A DNA stretch of 64,000 nucleotides from JAGOFO01 sp964522105 (GCA_964522105.1 CAZFVA010000011.1:28451-92450); one strand, 5' to 3'; shown: positions 52,713 through 62,890, numbered from the stretch's first letter. Program-made: numbers and translations. The notes: generated from the sequence alone by a model not told the origin.

Positions 52713-53417
52713 ATGATGAAATCAATCACAGACGAACTGGCAGCAAGCGTAGGCAAACTGACGTTCGGGCCGCCTGTCACGCATGTTTACAACCCGCTTG
52801 AGTATGCCAGGGCACCATGGGACCGATACTGCGCCATGTATGGCCAGGCACCGAAAGAAGTGCTGCTGGTCGGCCTGAACCCGGGCCCTTTTGGAATGGC
52901 TCAAGTCGGCGTTCCGTTTGGTGAAATCAGTGCCGTGCGCGACTGGATGGGCATCACCGGAACGGTCGGCAGGCCCGCCAGCGAAAACAGCAAAAGGCCT
53001 GTTACGGGATTTGCCTGCACGCGCAGTGAAGTCAGCGGTCAGCGCCTGTGGGGCTGGGCGGCGGCCCGGTTTGGAACACCCGAAAACTTCTTTTCCAGAT
53101 TCTTTGTTACCAACTACTGCCCGCTTGTTTTCATGGAAGAATCGGGGCGGAACCTGACGCCTGACAAACTGAGCGCCGCCGAACGCGCGGCCCTTTACGC
53201 CGCGTGCGACCTGGCCCTGCGGCAGACAGTTCAATACCTGCAACCACGTCACGTCCTGGGATTTGGCAAGGTCGCGGCGGCGCGAATTGAAATCGCACTT
53301 CACGATATGGACGTCAAAGTCGGTCACGTCCTGCATCCAAGCCCGGCCAGCCCTGCGGCGAACCGGGGATGGGCAAAACAGATGGACCAGGCTCTTGCTG
53401 ATTACGGGATTATTTAA
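52713..53417 (+). CDS. SMUG1-type single-strand-selective uracil-DNA glycosylase
   Basis: A 234-residue repair enzyme. 'GLNPGPFGMAQVGVPFG' (54-70) and 'HPSPASPAANRGW' near the end are the two catalytic loops of SMUG1, a family best known from animals; 'RDWMGI', 'SEVSGQRLWGW' and 'SGRNLTP' also parallel the animal proteins. It removes uracil and 5-hydroxymethyluracil from DNA. ATG start; the stop overlaps the convergent peptidase gene by eight bases. Confidence 0.93.
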   Translation: MMKSITDELAASVGKLTFGPPVTHVYNPLEYARAPWDRYCAMYGQAPKEVLLVGLNPGPFGMAQVGVPFGEISAVRDWMGITGTVGRPASENSKRPVTGFACTRSEVSGQRLWGWAAARFGTPENFFSRFFVTNYCPLVFMEESGRNLTPDKLSAAERAALYAACDLALRQTVQYLQPRHVLGFGKVAAARIEIALHDMDVKVGHVLHPSPASPAANRGWAKQMDQALADYGII

Positions 53418-55539
53418 GAATTTCGAGGGCTTTTTCTGCGGCATCTATCATCGGCTGCGGTGACAGCGGCGCGCCGACAGCACCTTTCATCCAGTAGTCA
53501 GGACTGATGCGACCCTGCACGCACATGCGCTCCATTTCAGTCGCAAGGTTGCGGTCCTTGATGAAGTCTTCAATCTGAGCCTGAATCAGGAAACCGACAG
53601 CGTAGTCAGGCAGATACAGCCCGTAAGCAATCATGTGGCTGTAAATCGCCAGAATCGGCGAATCCTTCACGCCGAAAACCGGCGCAAAGTACTTGTTCCA
53701 AAGGTCTTTCGCCATCGCCACGACTGCTTCACGCAATTGCTGCGGCGTCGCATCCGGATTGGCGTAAAGCCAGTTCCACATCTGCATGTCAAGCAGGCCG
53801 ACGCTGCCGATTTCGACGGTTGACCAGAACGCATCAAGCGACTTCAGCGCCCTGATATTCGGGTCGGGATTGCCTTCACCAAGCACATCCAGGTCACGTG
53901 ACTGGAAAATGAAGGCAAACGCTTCGGTAAATGCAGTGTTCGGGACGCCGTCCAGCAATGTGTCATCAATCTTGTTCAGCGAATAAACCTGCTCGACGCA
54001 ATGGCCAAGCTCGTGCAGGGCAATGTTGTAACCTTTGTAATCCATTCCCTTTTCAGGGACGCGGGTCCGCAGGTGGGCTGCATCGGTCCGCATACCTGCA
54101 CCCATCGCATGCCCTGCCCCACGGGCCGGATCGACTTCAATGAACTTCTGCAGATAAGCCGCATTTTCAGGCGTAAACCCGAGTGAAGCCAGCATCGCGG
54201 GCATGTCAGCCTTGAACGATGCCACGTCGCTGTACTTCGCGGAAACCTTCCCGTTCAGGGCGTTTTCATCAAGACTTGCGCGGGCTTTGAAGCCGTCATA
54301 CCAGATGTCGAAAGGCTGCAGGTCGCGGCCCAGGCGGCCCTTGATCAACCCGGCGACCTTCTTCATCGTTTCCGAACCTATTACCGCCGTCAACATGTCG
54401 CTGACGCGCTTTTCGGTAATCTCGCGGTCCAGTTTGAAGCGCCTGTCCATGTGGGTCGGGTACATCGGCGAGTACTTGTCGACCTGCCGCTCGGCGTGAA
54501 AAACGTCCAGAATCTTCTGATAGCGGTTGTCGGGCTCGCGGGCCGCATCAAGCGCCTTGCCTTCCTTGTCTGTGGCCACGTTCGTCCGGGGATTCCAGAC
54601 GGCATTGCCATTGTCGATTACAGCCAGCGGAATTTCCTGATTCACAATCCTTTCCATGACTTTCAGGATTGTCATCTGGTCATCCAGATTACCGACAGGG
54701 TCGGAATACAGGCCCTTGATATGGTCGCGAAGTCCCCAGTGGGAAATCAGCTTCAGACCTTCCGGGAATGGGCGCGACCCGTCTTCATTGACGACGCCGT
54801 TCATGTGAATGTTGTATCTGGCAATGTAGTCTTCCGCTGCGGCATACGCCTTCGTCGTGTTGACCGCAATATTACCGGGGATGCGTCTGGCAAACGTCTG
54901 CGCCAGCCTGACACCGGCCCACTCGGCGCGGGTCAGATCCTTCGGTTCGCTGGTGTCCAGAAGCGGAAAATTCAGCAGCGCGGAAAAAGCGACCTTCGTC
55001 GCAAATGAATCCTCGGACAGATGGTCAAACGGATTCAGACTGGCGAACAGCAGATCGACCGGCAACGTCTCGAACGTCGCCAGATCGGTCGGTTCGCGAA
55101 GCTTTCTGGTCATCGCGACGGCATGGCCACTGATGGCCTCGAAACTGATTCTGAAACGGTCAAGCAGCAGCGCAAGTTTCGCCTGGTCTGAAATGAACTG
55201 GTCCTGACAGAACGCCGCAAAGTCGGCCGGACTGCCATCAGATTCCTGCCAGAACCTGGCGACCTGCCAGACACCGATTTCAATCCTCGGCTTCGAGACT
55301 TCGCCGTGGACCGCTACGAGCTTGTTGACAACCTGAACAACGACATCATCGTTAATATAAACTTCCATTTTCTTCTGCTCCCCGGGCTTCTGATCGACCG
55401 GCTTGACGACTTCCTGCCCGCACGCCGGATCGGCACCTTCAGCAGCAGTCCCGCCCTGACACGCCGCCTTATGACGACAGCATGCAGTCGGCACCAACAC
55501 AACCAACGCCAGCAAAGTTACCAGAAACAGGCGCTTCAT
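53410..55539 (-). CDS. HExxH metallopeptidase lipoprotein
   Basis: A 709-residue exported lipoprotein (signal ending VPTACC). The zinc motif is HELGH (in NIALHELGHCVEQ), with 'TAFTEAFAFIF' about 35 residues later providing the Glu ligand: gluzincin geometry as in M3/M2/M49-type oligopeptidases. No closer family was recognised. ATG 55539 has GAGG seven bases upstream. It lies 52 bases after pepT on the same strand, suggesting a peptide-degrading unit. Confidence 0.8.
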   Translation of the reverse strand: MKRLFLVTLLALVVLVPTACCRHKAACQGGTAAEGADPACGQEVVKPVDQKPGEQKKMEVYINDDVVVQVVNKLVAVHGEVSKPRIEIGVWQVARFWQESDGSPADFAAFCQDQFISDQAKLALLLDRFRISFEAISGHAVAMTRKLREPTDLATFETLPVDLLFASLNPFDHLSEDSFATKVAFSALLNFPLLDTSEPKDLTRAEWAGVRLAQTFARRIPGNIAVNTTKAYAAAEDYIARYNIHMNGVVNEDGSRPFPEGLKLISHWGLRDHIKGLYSDPVGNLDDQMTILKVMERIVNQEIPLAVIDNGNAVWNPRTNVATDKEGKALDAAREPDNRYQKILDVFHAERQVDKYSPMYPTHMDRRFKLDREITEKRVSDMLTAVIGSETMKKVAGLIKGRLGRDLQPFDIWYDGFKARASLDENALNGKVSAKYSDVASFKADMPAMLASLGFTPENAAYLQKFIEVDPARGAGHAMGAGMRTDAAHLRTRVPEKGMDYKGYNIALHELGHCVEQVYSLNKIDDTLLDGVPNTAFTEAFAFIFQSRDLDVLGEGNPDPNIRALKSLDAFWSTVEIGSVGLLDMQMWNWLYANPDATPQQLREAVVAMAKDLWNKYFAPVFGVKDSPILAIYSHMIAYGLYLPDYAVGFLIQAQIEDFIKDRNLATEMERMCVQGRISPDYWMKGAVGAPLSPQPMIDAAEKALEILK

Positions 55540-55591
55540 AATCAAACCTCATCATTGCTGTTGATAACGGACGCGGACATGAAACAGGATG

Positions 55592-56857
55592 CTACTCTTC
55601 ACCGGCCCAGACGGCGGCCAACCGAATGACGGTCTCGACCGATGCGACCATCCATTCCAGCGACGCCCATTCCTGAAGCGAATGGAAATTCTGACCGCCG
55701 GCCCAGACGTTGGGGGTCGGCAACCCCATGAACGACAGACGCGCACCGTCAGTACCGCCACGAATTGCCTTACGAAGCGGCTCGATGCCCTGAAGCCTGA
55801 CCGCCTTGTCCAGATTGGCCATGACTTCCGGCTTTTCCGCCAGCTTAAAGCCCATGTTTCTGTATTGTTCCTTTACTTCGACTGTGACCGTGGCCCCCGG
55901 GAAAGCCTTCTGCGTGGCAGCGGCAGCATCGTTCAGCACGGCAGCCCTTTCAGCCAGTTCTTCAACCGTAAAAGCGCGCAGAAGCACCTTCAGTTCCACT
56001 TTTGACACGTCACCGTGGAAATCATAAGGGTGCAGGTAAGATTCGCGACCGTCAGTCGTTTCAGGCAGATTCGACGCAGGCAGCAACCCGACAAAATGCG
56101 TTGCCACGCGAACAGCGTTAATCATCTTGTCTTTGGCATAGCCGGGATGAACGTCCTTGCCGGTGACCGTAACCTTGGCGACGTCCGCGCAGAACGTCTC
56201 GTCTTCGATTTCACCGATTTCAGAACCGTCCAGCGTGTATCCGACGTTTGCGGCAAACCGCTCGACATCAAAGTGCTCGGTGCCGCGCCCGACTTCTTCA
56301 TCAGTCGTGAAGCCGATGCGGATGCGGCCATGTCTGTATCCTGGATTCTTCAGCAGCCAGGCGATAACTGTCATAATTTCAGCGATACCGGCCTTGTCGT
56401 CAGCGCCAAGAAGCGTCGTGCCGTCCGTCGTCAGAAGTGTATGTCCCAGAACCTTCAACAGATTCGGGTTTTCGGCGACGCGGATAACGACTTCAGAGTT
56501 CCCGGGAAGAACCAGGTCGCGCCCGTCATAGTTATCAATAATCTGCGGTTTCACGTCGCGGCCCGAGCAGCCGAACGCCGTATCGACATGCGCCAGAAGC
56601 CCGATGACCGGCACTTTGGCGTCAAGCGTGGCGTCTGTGGCCGGGACCGTCGCAAAAACGTATCCCCACTGGTCAATCACGACGTCAGAAAGGCCCAGTT
56701 CCTTCAATTCATCAACCAGCAGACGACACAAATCCTTCTGTTTTTCCGTTGACGGACTGGTCTCGGAATTTTCGTCCGACTGAGTATCAATCTTGACGTA
56801 GCGAAGGAACCTTTCCAGCAGCTCCTTTCTTTCCGTCGCGTTCAATGTGATTTTCAT
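55592..56857 (-). CDS. pepT: Peptidase T (tripeptide aminopeptidase)
   Basis: A 421-residue M20 metallopeptidase. Zinc ligands appear in 'LLAHVDTA', 'GADDKAG', 'TDEEVGRG', 'LDGSEIGE' and 'NFHSLQEW'; 'GGTDGARLSFMGLPTPN' is characteristic of PepT. It frees the N-terminal residue of tripeptides in the cytoplasm. ATG 56857. Length is normal. Upstream of the gluzincin lipoprotein. Confidence 0.93.
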   Translation of the reverse strand: MKITLNATERKELLERFLRYVKIDTQSDENSETSPSTEKQKDLCRLLVDELKELGLSDVVIDQWGYVFATVPATDATLDAKVPVIGLLAHVDTAFGCSGRDVKPQIIDNYDGRDLVLPGNSEVVIRVAENPNLLKVLGHTLLTTDGTTLLGADDKAGIAEIMTVIAWLLKNPGYRHGRIRIGFTTDEEVGRGTEHFDVERFAANVGYTLDGSEIGEIEDETFCADVAKVTVTGKDVHPGYAKDKMINAVRVATHFVGLLPASNLPETTDGRESYLHPYDFHGDVSKVELKVLLRAFTVEELAERAAVLNDAAAATQKAFPGATVTVEVKEQYRNMGFKLAEKPEVMANLDKAVRLQGIEPLRKAIRGGTDGARLSFMGLPTPNVWAGGQNFHSLQEWASLEWMVASVETVIRLAAVWAGEE

Positions 56858-57094
56858 AATTTGCCACCGTTAGTTTAAGAGCACGAAAATGACACCCGAT
56901 TGTCAGGCACGTCAGTCTAATATCAAATTGCCCGGACGAAAACGACAAAACCTTCAATGACATGAAGTTTTTAACTCGATCCGCATGTTTCATTGCTTTA
57001 CAATGCCCGCGTCGGTGTTGATTTATGGCCTGTAAAGACCATGATGACGCAAAAACCTGATTAAGATTGCGGCTATGCAGAGGATGACAACAGA

Positions 57095-58579
57095 ATGACG
57101 ACGTTCAAAGCCCGGTTATCTTGGCTGATTCCATTTGCAGCAATGGCGCTTTTTGCGGCCGGCTGCGGTACGAACGAAGTGACCCCGAACGACACAACTG
57201 ACGACGTGGCTGTAAATGACGTCGCCGGTGATGTTGCCGGTGATGTAGTCGCCCCCGATGTTGCAGACATTGTGTCGGCAGATATCGGCAACCTGCCGAC
57301 TACCGGATATTCCGCCGGTATGGGCGTTGCTGATGTTACCGGCCCGGTTGGAATGATCATGGGCGGCTACGGAATCTGTATCAACGCCCCGGACGCCTGC
57401 CGCTATTCAGAGGGCGCCCATGACCCTCTGCTTTCAAGGGCCCTTGCCATCAGGGACAACGCGACCGGCGAATTCGTAATCTTCATTACAAACGATCTGG
57501 TCGGCGTGCTCAGATACGACATTGATCTGATTCAGGAAGCTGCCGTCGAAAGGTTCTATCACGAATTCGGCATCAAAGACTTCGACACGAAACGCATCAT
57601 CATATCGGCGACTCATACCCACCATTCGACAGACACGATGGGCATGTGGGGCCCACTCGATGGCTCGGGACGCAATGAAGAATACGCCACGATGATGCGT
57701 GGAAAGATTCTTGACGCCGCAGTGGACGCATACAGGGACATGAAGGCCGTAAACATTTACTGGGCCGCCCCTGCTTCTGCCCCGAACTACGATGACGACG
57801 TCTACGCCGACGACATGTCAATGTACACACTCCGCTTTGAAGACAAACAGACCAGCACGACCAGATTCACCATGACCCGCTGGTCCGCGCACCCGACCAA
57901 CTACCCGCAGGCGCTCAGTGGCTTTTCTGCCGGACATCCCGGCGTCTTCTGCAAGCAGATGGAAGGCATGACCGGCGCCCCGGCCATGTACTTTTCGGGC
58001 GTTCTGGGATCTGTCTATCCCTCGTCATACGAAGGATGCGACATGGCCGACGTGTTCCCGGACGGCTATCAGGACCCCGATCTTGCCATCTCCTTCGTTT
58101 CCGACGTGACCTGCATCGGCACAAGGGTGGCGGAAGCAGCCTATGCCGCCATAGCTGACGAAGTCCTGATTCCTGAAACAGGCATCAAATACCGCCATCA
58201 CAAGCTGTCATTCCATCCTGAAACCACTATCCCGATCATGTTTGATTACACGATGTTCTCGTTCGTTCAGATGGGTCCCCTGCATTTTGAAGTTCCGCCG
58301 CCGGACCAGATCAACAATCCTGATTCCACAATGGATACGCAGTTCATGTGGGTGACCATCGGCGACGTTGACTTTGTAACGATGCCAGGCGAAGGCTTCC
58401 CCGCTTTCGGCAAGCAGATTGAAGCAGTGCTGGCCCCGGTTTCATCAAAGGTCGTTACGATGGGCCTGACCGGCGACTGGCTGGGATACATACTGACGGA
58501 ACAGCAGTGGGCTGATGACGACGGCAAGACTCAGTACAACAAGGCCCTGTCAGGCGGAAAGTACCTTCCGAAAAGGTTC
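57095..58579 (+). CDS. Neutral ceramidase-like lipoprotein, 3' end at assembly gap
   Basis: At least 495 residues: lipobox AAGC, an Asp/Val-rich linker (about 30-65), then the neutral/alkaline ceramidase N-terminal domain ('AGMGVADVTGPVGMIMGGYG', 'SATHTHHSTD' with metal His, 'TMPGEGFPAFG'). The normal nucleophile loop NxGDVSPN is replaced by 'GVLGSVYPSS', so the catalytic Ser is not where expected. It may be a ceramidase with a different nucleophile, another hydrolase or inactive. The gap cuts the 3' end; the frame on the far side belongs to a different-looking protein. Confidence 0.8.
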
Positions 58580-58679
58580 NNNNNNNNNNNNNNNNNNNNN
58601 NNNNNNNNNNNNNNNNNNNNNNNNNNNNNNNNNNNNNNNNNNNNNNNNNNNNNNNNNNNNNNNNNNNNNNNNNNNNNNN
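58580..58679. other. Assembly gap (100 N)
   Basis: Exactly 100 N, a placeholder for unknown length. The end of the ceramidase-like gene and the start of the next gene fall in or near it. Confidence 0.98.
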
Positions 58680-60341
58680 GACGACCAGTATGACATAATG
58701 AAATGCGTTGGTGGATTCTGGACCGTCTTCACCGGCTGTATGGCTGAACATACGATGCTTTGCGACGCTTCCGGCACCGAACCTGCCTGCGTCGAACCGT
58801 GGCAGTGGGAAGCGCCGACGTGGGGCAAATGCGCCGACAATCTGCTTGCGACACCCGAAAGTCTTGCTGAAAAGGCCGCCTATTATGACAACATCACGAT
58901 GCGGCTGCATTTTCACCCGCAGCTTGGCTGGATAGCGCCGGTTACCCTTCCAAAACAGGAAGTTGAATGTCCGTTAGATCAGGTTGGCCCATGCTATGAA
59001 CCGACGATTTCTGAAGCAGTCGCGACATGGGAAGATGTTGAATCGTGGCACACCGGCGAAAACGACGGTCTGTGGAACGGCCTGTATATGGCTTCCCAGG
59101 CGTTCCGTTACGGCGCCACTAAATCACCGGAAGCGCTTGAAAACCTTAGAAAACTTCTGATTGGTGAAAAATGGCGTCTGGAGATCACCGGCGTCAAGGG
59201 CCTGTTTACCCGCCAGTACATCCCGCCGATGGTCGAAGGCATCGGGTGCCCGACCGATAAGACCCAGTACATCCCTGACATTGAAAAAGACGACAACAAG
59301 TGGCTCAGCATCAAGGAAGACGGCTGCATCTATACGGTTGACCGTGACAGCCTTGAATGGGTCAAGTCAGACGTTTGCGGACTGGACGCCTACGCCGGAT
59401 GGTGCCTGCTTGATAACGTGTCGCAGGATGAATACGCCGGCCACATGATGGCCCTGGGCGCCATCTGGAAGCTTGTCGATGACCCGGAAATCAAGGCACT
59501 GGCCGCCAGCATGCTGGGCGACGTCGGCGAACACCTGATGAATAACTGGCTGAATTTTGTTGACTGGGACGGACGTGCGACAGAACACGGCAAGATGCAC
59601 ACCTATTCATTTGCGGACTCACCGGGATTCCTGGCTTTCCATTCGATGGACTTCATACTGATGGCGGCAAAGGCGACCGGTCGCCAGGACCTGCGTGATT
59701 TCTATGACAAGTGCCTTGTTCAGAATGAAGGAAAGCAGTGCGAAGGCTGGCCGTACGAAGTTGAAGGCCCGTACCAGAACGAATTTAACACCATGATCAT
59801 GTACGTCGGTGCCAAGGGCTGTAAGTCGAACTTCAACAATCATTCCATGATCTTCACGGCCATCCACAACTTCATCTGGTTTGAAAACGACCCGACCATC
59901 AGGGAAATGGCGCAGTTCGCCTTTGAAAACCACTTCATGGACGAAGACAATATCGAACGCGCTATCTGGAAGGAAAAGAACCCGTGGTTCAACTTCGGCT
60001 TCGCCGCAATGAAAAAACTGGGGGCGTACAGCCCGCATGCGGCACAGTGGGTTGAAGACGGCATCTGTTCATTGAAGGAATTCCTGCCCTCCAAGGCAGC
60101 CCGTTTCGGCAATGCGGCTGACACATACCCGCCATACTGCGAGTCCAGATTCGACGGCGACATGAAGGCTGAATTCCCGGTCCCGATAGCGGAACGTTGC
60201 ACGGCCACATTTGAATGGTGGGGCGACCCCTACGACCGCGACAACTGTTCTGCAGCAGCCTGGAATGTTCAGGTCCCGACCGACTACCTGCTGCCTTACT
60301 GGATGGGACGCTACTACGGATTTATCAGCGAAGACATGTAG
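58680..60341 (+). CDS. Secreted-type protein of unknown function, 5' end lost in assembly gap
   Basis: At least 554 residues, rich in Trp, Tyr and paired Cys (for example CMAEHTMLCDASGTEPAC, CLVQNEGKQC), consistent with an extracytoplasmic enzyme with disulfides. The middle reads like an alpha/alpha-barrel ('WNGLYMASQAFRYGATKSPEALENLRKLL', 'YAGHMMALGAIWKLV'), as in glycoside hydrolases or lyases with (alpha/alpha)6 toroids. No family recognised. Twenty-one bases upstream of the MBL gene; probably in a transcript with the ceramidase-like gene. Confidence 0.7.
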   Translation, partial: DDQYDIMKCVGGFWTVFTGCMAEHTMLCDASGTEPACVEPWQWEAPTWGKCADNLLATPESLAEKAAYYDNITMRLHFHPQLGWIAPVTLPKQEVECPLDQVGPCYEPTISEAVATWEDVESWHTGENDGLWNGLYMASQAFRYGATKSPEALENLRKLLIGEKWRLEITGVKGLFTRQYIPPMVEGIGCPTDKTQYIPDIEKDDNKWLSIKEDGCIYTVDRDSLEWVKSDVCGLDAYAGWCLLDNVSQDEYAGHMMALGAIWKLVDDPEIKALAASMLGDVGEHLMNNWLNFVDWDGRATEHGKMHTYSFADSPGFLAFHSMDFILMAAKATGRQDLRDFYDKCLVQNEGKQCEGWPYEVEGPYQNEFNTMIMYVGAKGCKSNFNNHSMIFTAIHNFIWFENDPTIREMAQFAFENHFMDEDNIERAIWKEKNPWFNFGFAAMKKLGAYSPHAAQWVEDGICSLKEFLPSKAARFGNAADTYPPYCESRFDGDMKAEFPVPIAERCTATFEWWGDPYDRDNCSAAAWNVQVPTDYLLPYWMGRYYGFISEDM

Positions 60342-60362
60342 TTTCGACTGCGGACATAAACA

Positions 60363-61427
60363 ATGACAATTCCGACTGACAATTCACCCGTAAGTGATCT
60401 TGCACCTGCAGGCCAGCTTGAAACGCAGGTTGGCGAGCGACTTTTCAAGGTCAAGGACAATTTCTACCGGATCTCGCTGCCGACCGGCTACAAAGTCGGT
60501 GACGCCAACGCCTGGTTGATTGATGGCGATTCGCCGATTCTGTTTGACACCGGGACCGGGAATCCAGAATCAATTCAGGCGCTTGAAACCGCGCTTGGCT
60601 GCATCGGGCGCAGCATAAAGGACATCAAAACTATCCTGCTGACCCACGCTCACATCGATCACTGCGGTGCGGCGGGGTCCATATTCAAGATTGCGGGGTG
60701 CCCGGTCCATGTACACCCGGCGGAGCTGGCGAGGGTCCGTGATTTCCACACTGCATCGCGCATCGAACTGAACAAACTGTACCCGATCATGCTGCTGATT
60801 GGTTTCAGCGAAGAGTCGTGCCAGAAAGGTTCGGCAATACTGGCCGCGCTTACGGCCGCCATAATTTCATGCCCGTCGGCGACCGAACTGCCTCTGGAAA
60901 TTGAAAGCAGCATCGGCACAATCACCTGGCATCACGTTCCGGGGCACTCGGGGGCCGACGTGGTCTTCATGATAAAGGACGCCGGGTTGGCCATACTGGG
61001 CGACCATATACTTTCCGACGTCACGCCAAGCCCTGCCCTGTCTGCGGAGTACGGCCTTGACTATGTGCAGGCGTTCTTCCGTTACCGCGAAAGTTTGAAG
61101 TGGTCTGCGCAGCTTTCGGGTTACCTGGGCTGCCCCGGTCACGGCACCACGTTCAGCGACATGGGAAAACGCGTTCAGGAAATTTTTGAAGGCCAGACGG
61201 CCAGGTACGAAAAGGTCATCAAGATATTGAACAGACTGGGACCGGCCACCATTTTGCAGATTACGGGCGGATTGTTCGGCACAAAGCACTCGTGGGAAAT
61301 TCTTATGCTGGCAGCCGAAACAGCCGGGTACGTCAACATGATGGAAGCGGCCGGACTGTGCAGGATTGAACATACTGCGGGGCGTCCGGATATGGTGATT
61401 CCGCTGCAAATTGAGCATGAATCCTGA
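60363..61427 (+). CDS. Metallo-beta-lactamase fold hydrolase
   Basis: A 354-residue MBL protein: THAHIDH (HxHxDH), a third His in 'VPGHSG', Asp in 'LGDHIL' and a last His in 'GCPGHG' complete the two-metal site. The C-terminal winged-helix-like extension (about 280-345) is common in the lactonase/LACTB2 group. Cytoplasmic hydrolase of unknown ester, lactone or RNA substrate. Forty-eight bases before the DprE1-like gene. Confidence 0.9.
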   Translation: MTIPTDNSPVSDLAPAGQLETQVGERLFKVKDNFYRISLPTGYKVGDANAWLIDGDSPILFDTGTGNPESIQALETALGCIGRSIKDIKTILLTHAHIDHCGAAGSIFKIAGCPVHVHPAELARVRDFHTASRIELNKLYPIMLLIGFSEESCQKGSAILAALTAAIISCPSATELPLEIESSIGTITWHHVPGHSGADVVFMIKDAGLAILGDHILSDVTPSPALSAEYGLDYVQAFFRYRESLKWSAQLSGYLGCPGHGTTFSDMGKRVQEIFEGQTARYEKVIKILNRLGPATILQITGGLFGTKHSWEILMLAAETAGYVNMMEAAGLCRIEHTAGRPDMVIPLQIEHES

Positions 61428-61475
61428 CCGCCAATACTGTAATATCCCCGCAGTGACGCGCAAAGGCTGACCAAC

Positions 61476-62873
61476 ATGAGCGAACAGAATACAGACGGGC
61501 GCGAGCCAGCTTCAAACATTCTGCTTTACCCTGAACAGGAATTGGCAGGCTTCGGCAGGTATCCCAGGACATCGGCCAGACTGGTACCGGTTTGGGAAGA
61601 CGGCCAGGCGGCCGCAACTATCCGTGATCGCGGTAATTTTTCGATACTGGCCAGGGGAACCGGGCTTTCATACGGCGACGCTTCCCTGAACCGGGACAAC
61701 GTCTGTCTTGGCATGTCCAGCATGGACTGCTTTCTGGGATTCGACGCGCAAGCCGGCGTCGTCCATGTTGAAGCAGGCGTTACCCTGAAGCAGATTCTGG
61801 CGTTTGCCATTCCACGCGGTTGGTTTCTGTCGGTCACGCCCGGCACGGCCCACCCGTCAATCGGCGGGTCTGTCGCGTGCGATGTCCACGGCAAAAGCAA
61901 ATTCAGCATGCACACCTACGTCAGGCGCCTGCACATGATGCTGGCTGACGGGTCAAAAATAACGTGTTCCGCTGTTGAAAACAGCGACCTGTTCTACGCG
62001 ACGGTCGGCGGAATGGGCCTTACCGGCGTAATTCTAAGCGTCGAACTTCAACTGATGCCGATCAAGTCCAGTTACCTTATGTATGACGGCGTCAAAGCCG
62101 ACAACCTGGACGCGATTTTTGCGGAATTCGAATCAATTAACGGCGACGAGTGGCCGCTTACAGTGGCATGGATCGACTGCGTCGCTCAGGGCGGCAAACT
62201 TGGCCGCAGTATCATGATGAAAGGCCGTTTCGCGCAACCTTCGGACCTGCCGAAAGGTCGGGACGCGCTTGCCGTGATGCACAAGCCGAAGCTGGTAGTG
62301 CCGTTCAACTTCCCGTCATGGACATTGAACAAAGCCACCGTGTCTGCGTTCAACATGCTGTATCAGGCGAAGCACCCGCGCCACCTGCAGACAATCATGG
62401 ACTACGAGAGCTTCTTTTATCCGCTTGACGCGGTCAAACACTGGAACCGCGTTTACGGAAGTCCGGGACTGCTGCAATACCAGTTTCTGATCCCGCCGGA
62501 ATGCGGCTTTGAAGGCATCAAAGCGGTTCTGGAGTTGATTGCAAAAACGGGCAAGGCGTCGTTTCTGGCCGTCCTGAAAAAGTTCGGCCCAATGGAAAAC
62601 AAAGGGCTGCTGTCGTTCCCGGCCCCGGGATACTTCCTGGCGCTGGACTTCCCGTTCGGCGACGGAAAACTGCTTGAAAACATGGAAGAATGGGACAAGA
62701 AAGTCCTGGAGTTCGGCGGGCGCCTGTATCTGACCAAGGACGCGCGCATGAAGCGTGAAACGTTCCAGGCGATGTACCCGCGAATCGAACAGTTCAAAGA
62801 AGTTAAGGCCAAGTACGACCCGAATTGCGTGTTCGTGTCGGACATGGCGCGCAGGCTTGGATTAGTCCCGTGA
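61476..62873 (+). CDS. DprE1-like FAD-dependent oxidase
   Basis: A 465-residue VAO-family flavoenzyme. FAD site: 'ARGTGLSYGDASLN' and 'GTAHPSIGGSVACDVHGKS', the second matching the DprE1 loop. DprE1 oxidises decaprenylphosphoryl-ribose to the 2'-keto form in mycobacteria; relatives exist in Gram-negatives. The partner reductase gene follows 17 bases downstream, so the pair most likely performs a two-step 2'-epimerisation of a polyprenyl-linked sugar. Lipid and sugar identity are not known here. Confidence 0.85.
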   Translation: MSEQNTDGREPASNILLYPEQELAGFGRYPRTSARLVPVWEDGQAAATIRDRGNFSILARGTGLSYGDASLNRDNVCLGMSSMDCFLGFDAQAGVVHVEAGVTLKQILAFAIPRGWFLSVTPGTAHPSIGGSVACDVHGKSKFSMHTYVRRLHMMLADGSKITCSAVENSDLFYATVGGMGLTGVILSVELQLMPIKSSYLMYDGVKADNLDAIFAEFESINGDEWPLTVAWIDCVAQGGKLGRSIMMKGRFAQPSDLPKGRDALAVMHKPKLVVPFNFPSWTLNKATVSAFNMLYQAKHPRHLQTIMDYESFFYPLDAVKHWNRVYGSPGLLQYQFLIPPECGFEGIKAVLELIAKTGKASFLAVLKKFGPMENKGLLSFPAPGYFLALDFPFGDGKLLENMEEWDKKVLEFGGRLYLTKDARMKRETFQAMYPRIEQFKEVKAKYDPNCVFVSDMARRLGLVP

Positions 62874-62890
62874 AGTCATCGGAGAACGTT

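Noticed and set aside
58515..60341. A single gene spanning the second N run
   Set aside because: The pre-gap part of that frame (58515-58579) is out of frame with the ceramidase-like gene that covers it, and the gap length is a placeholder, so continuity is not supported.
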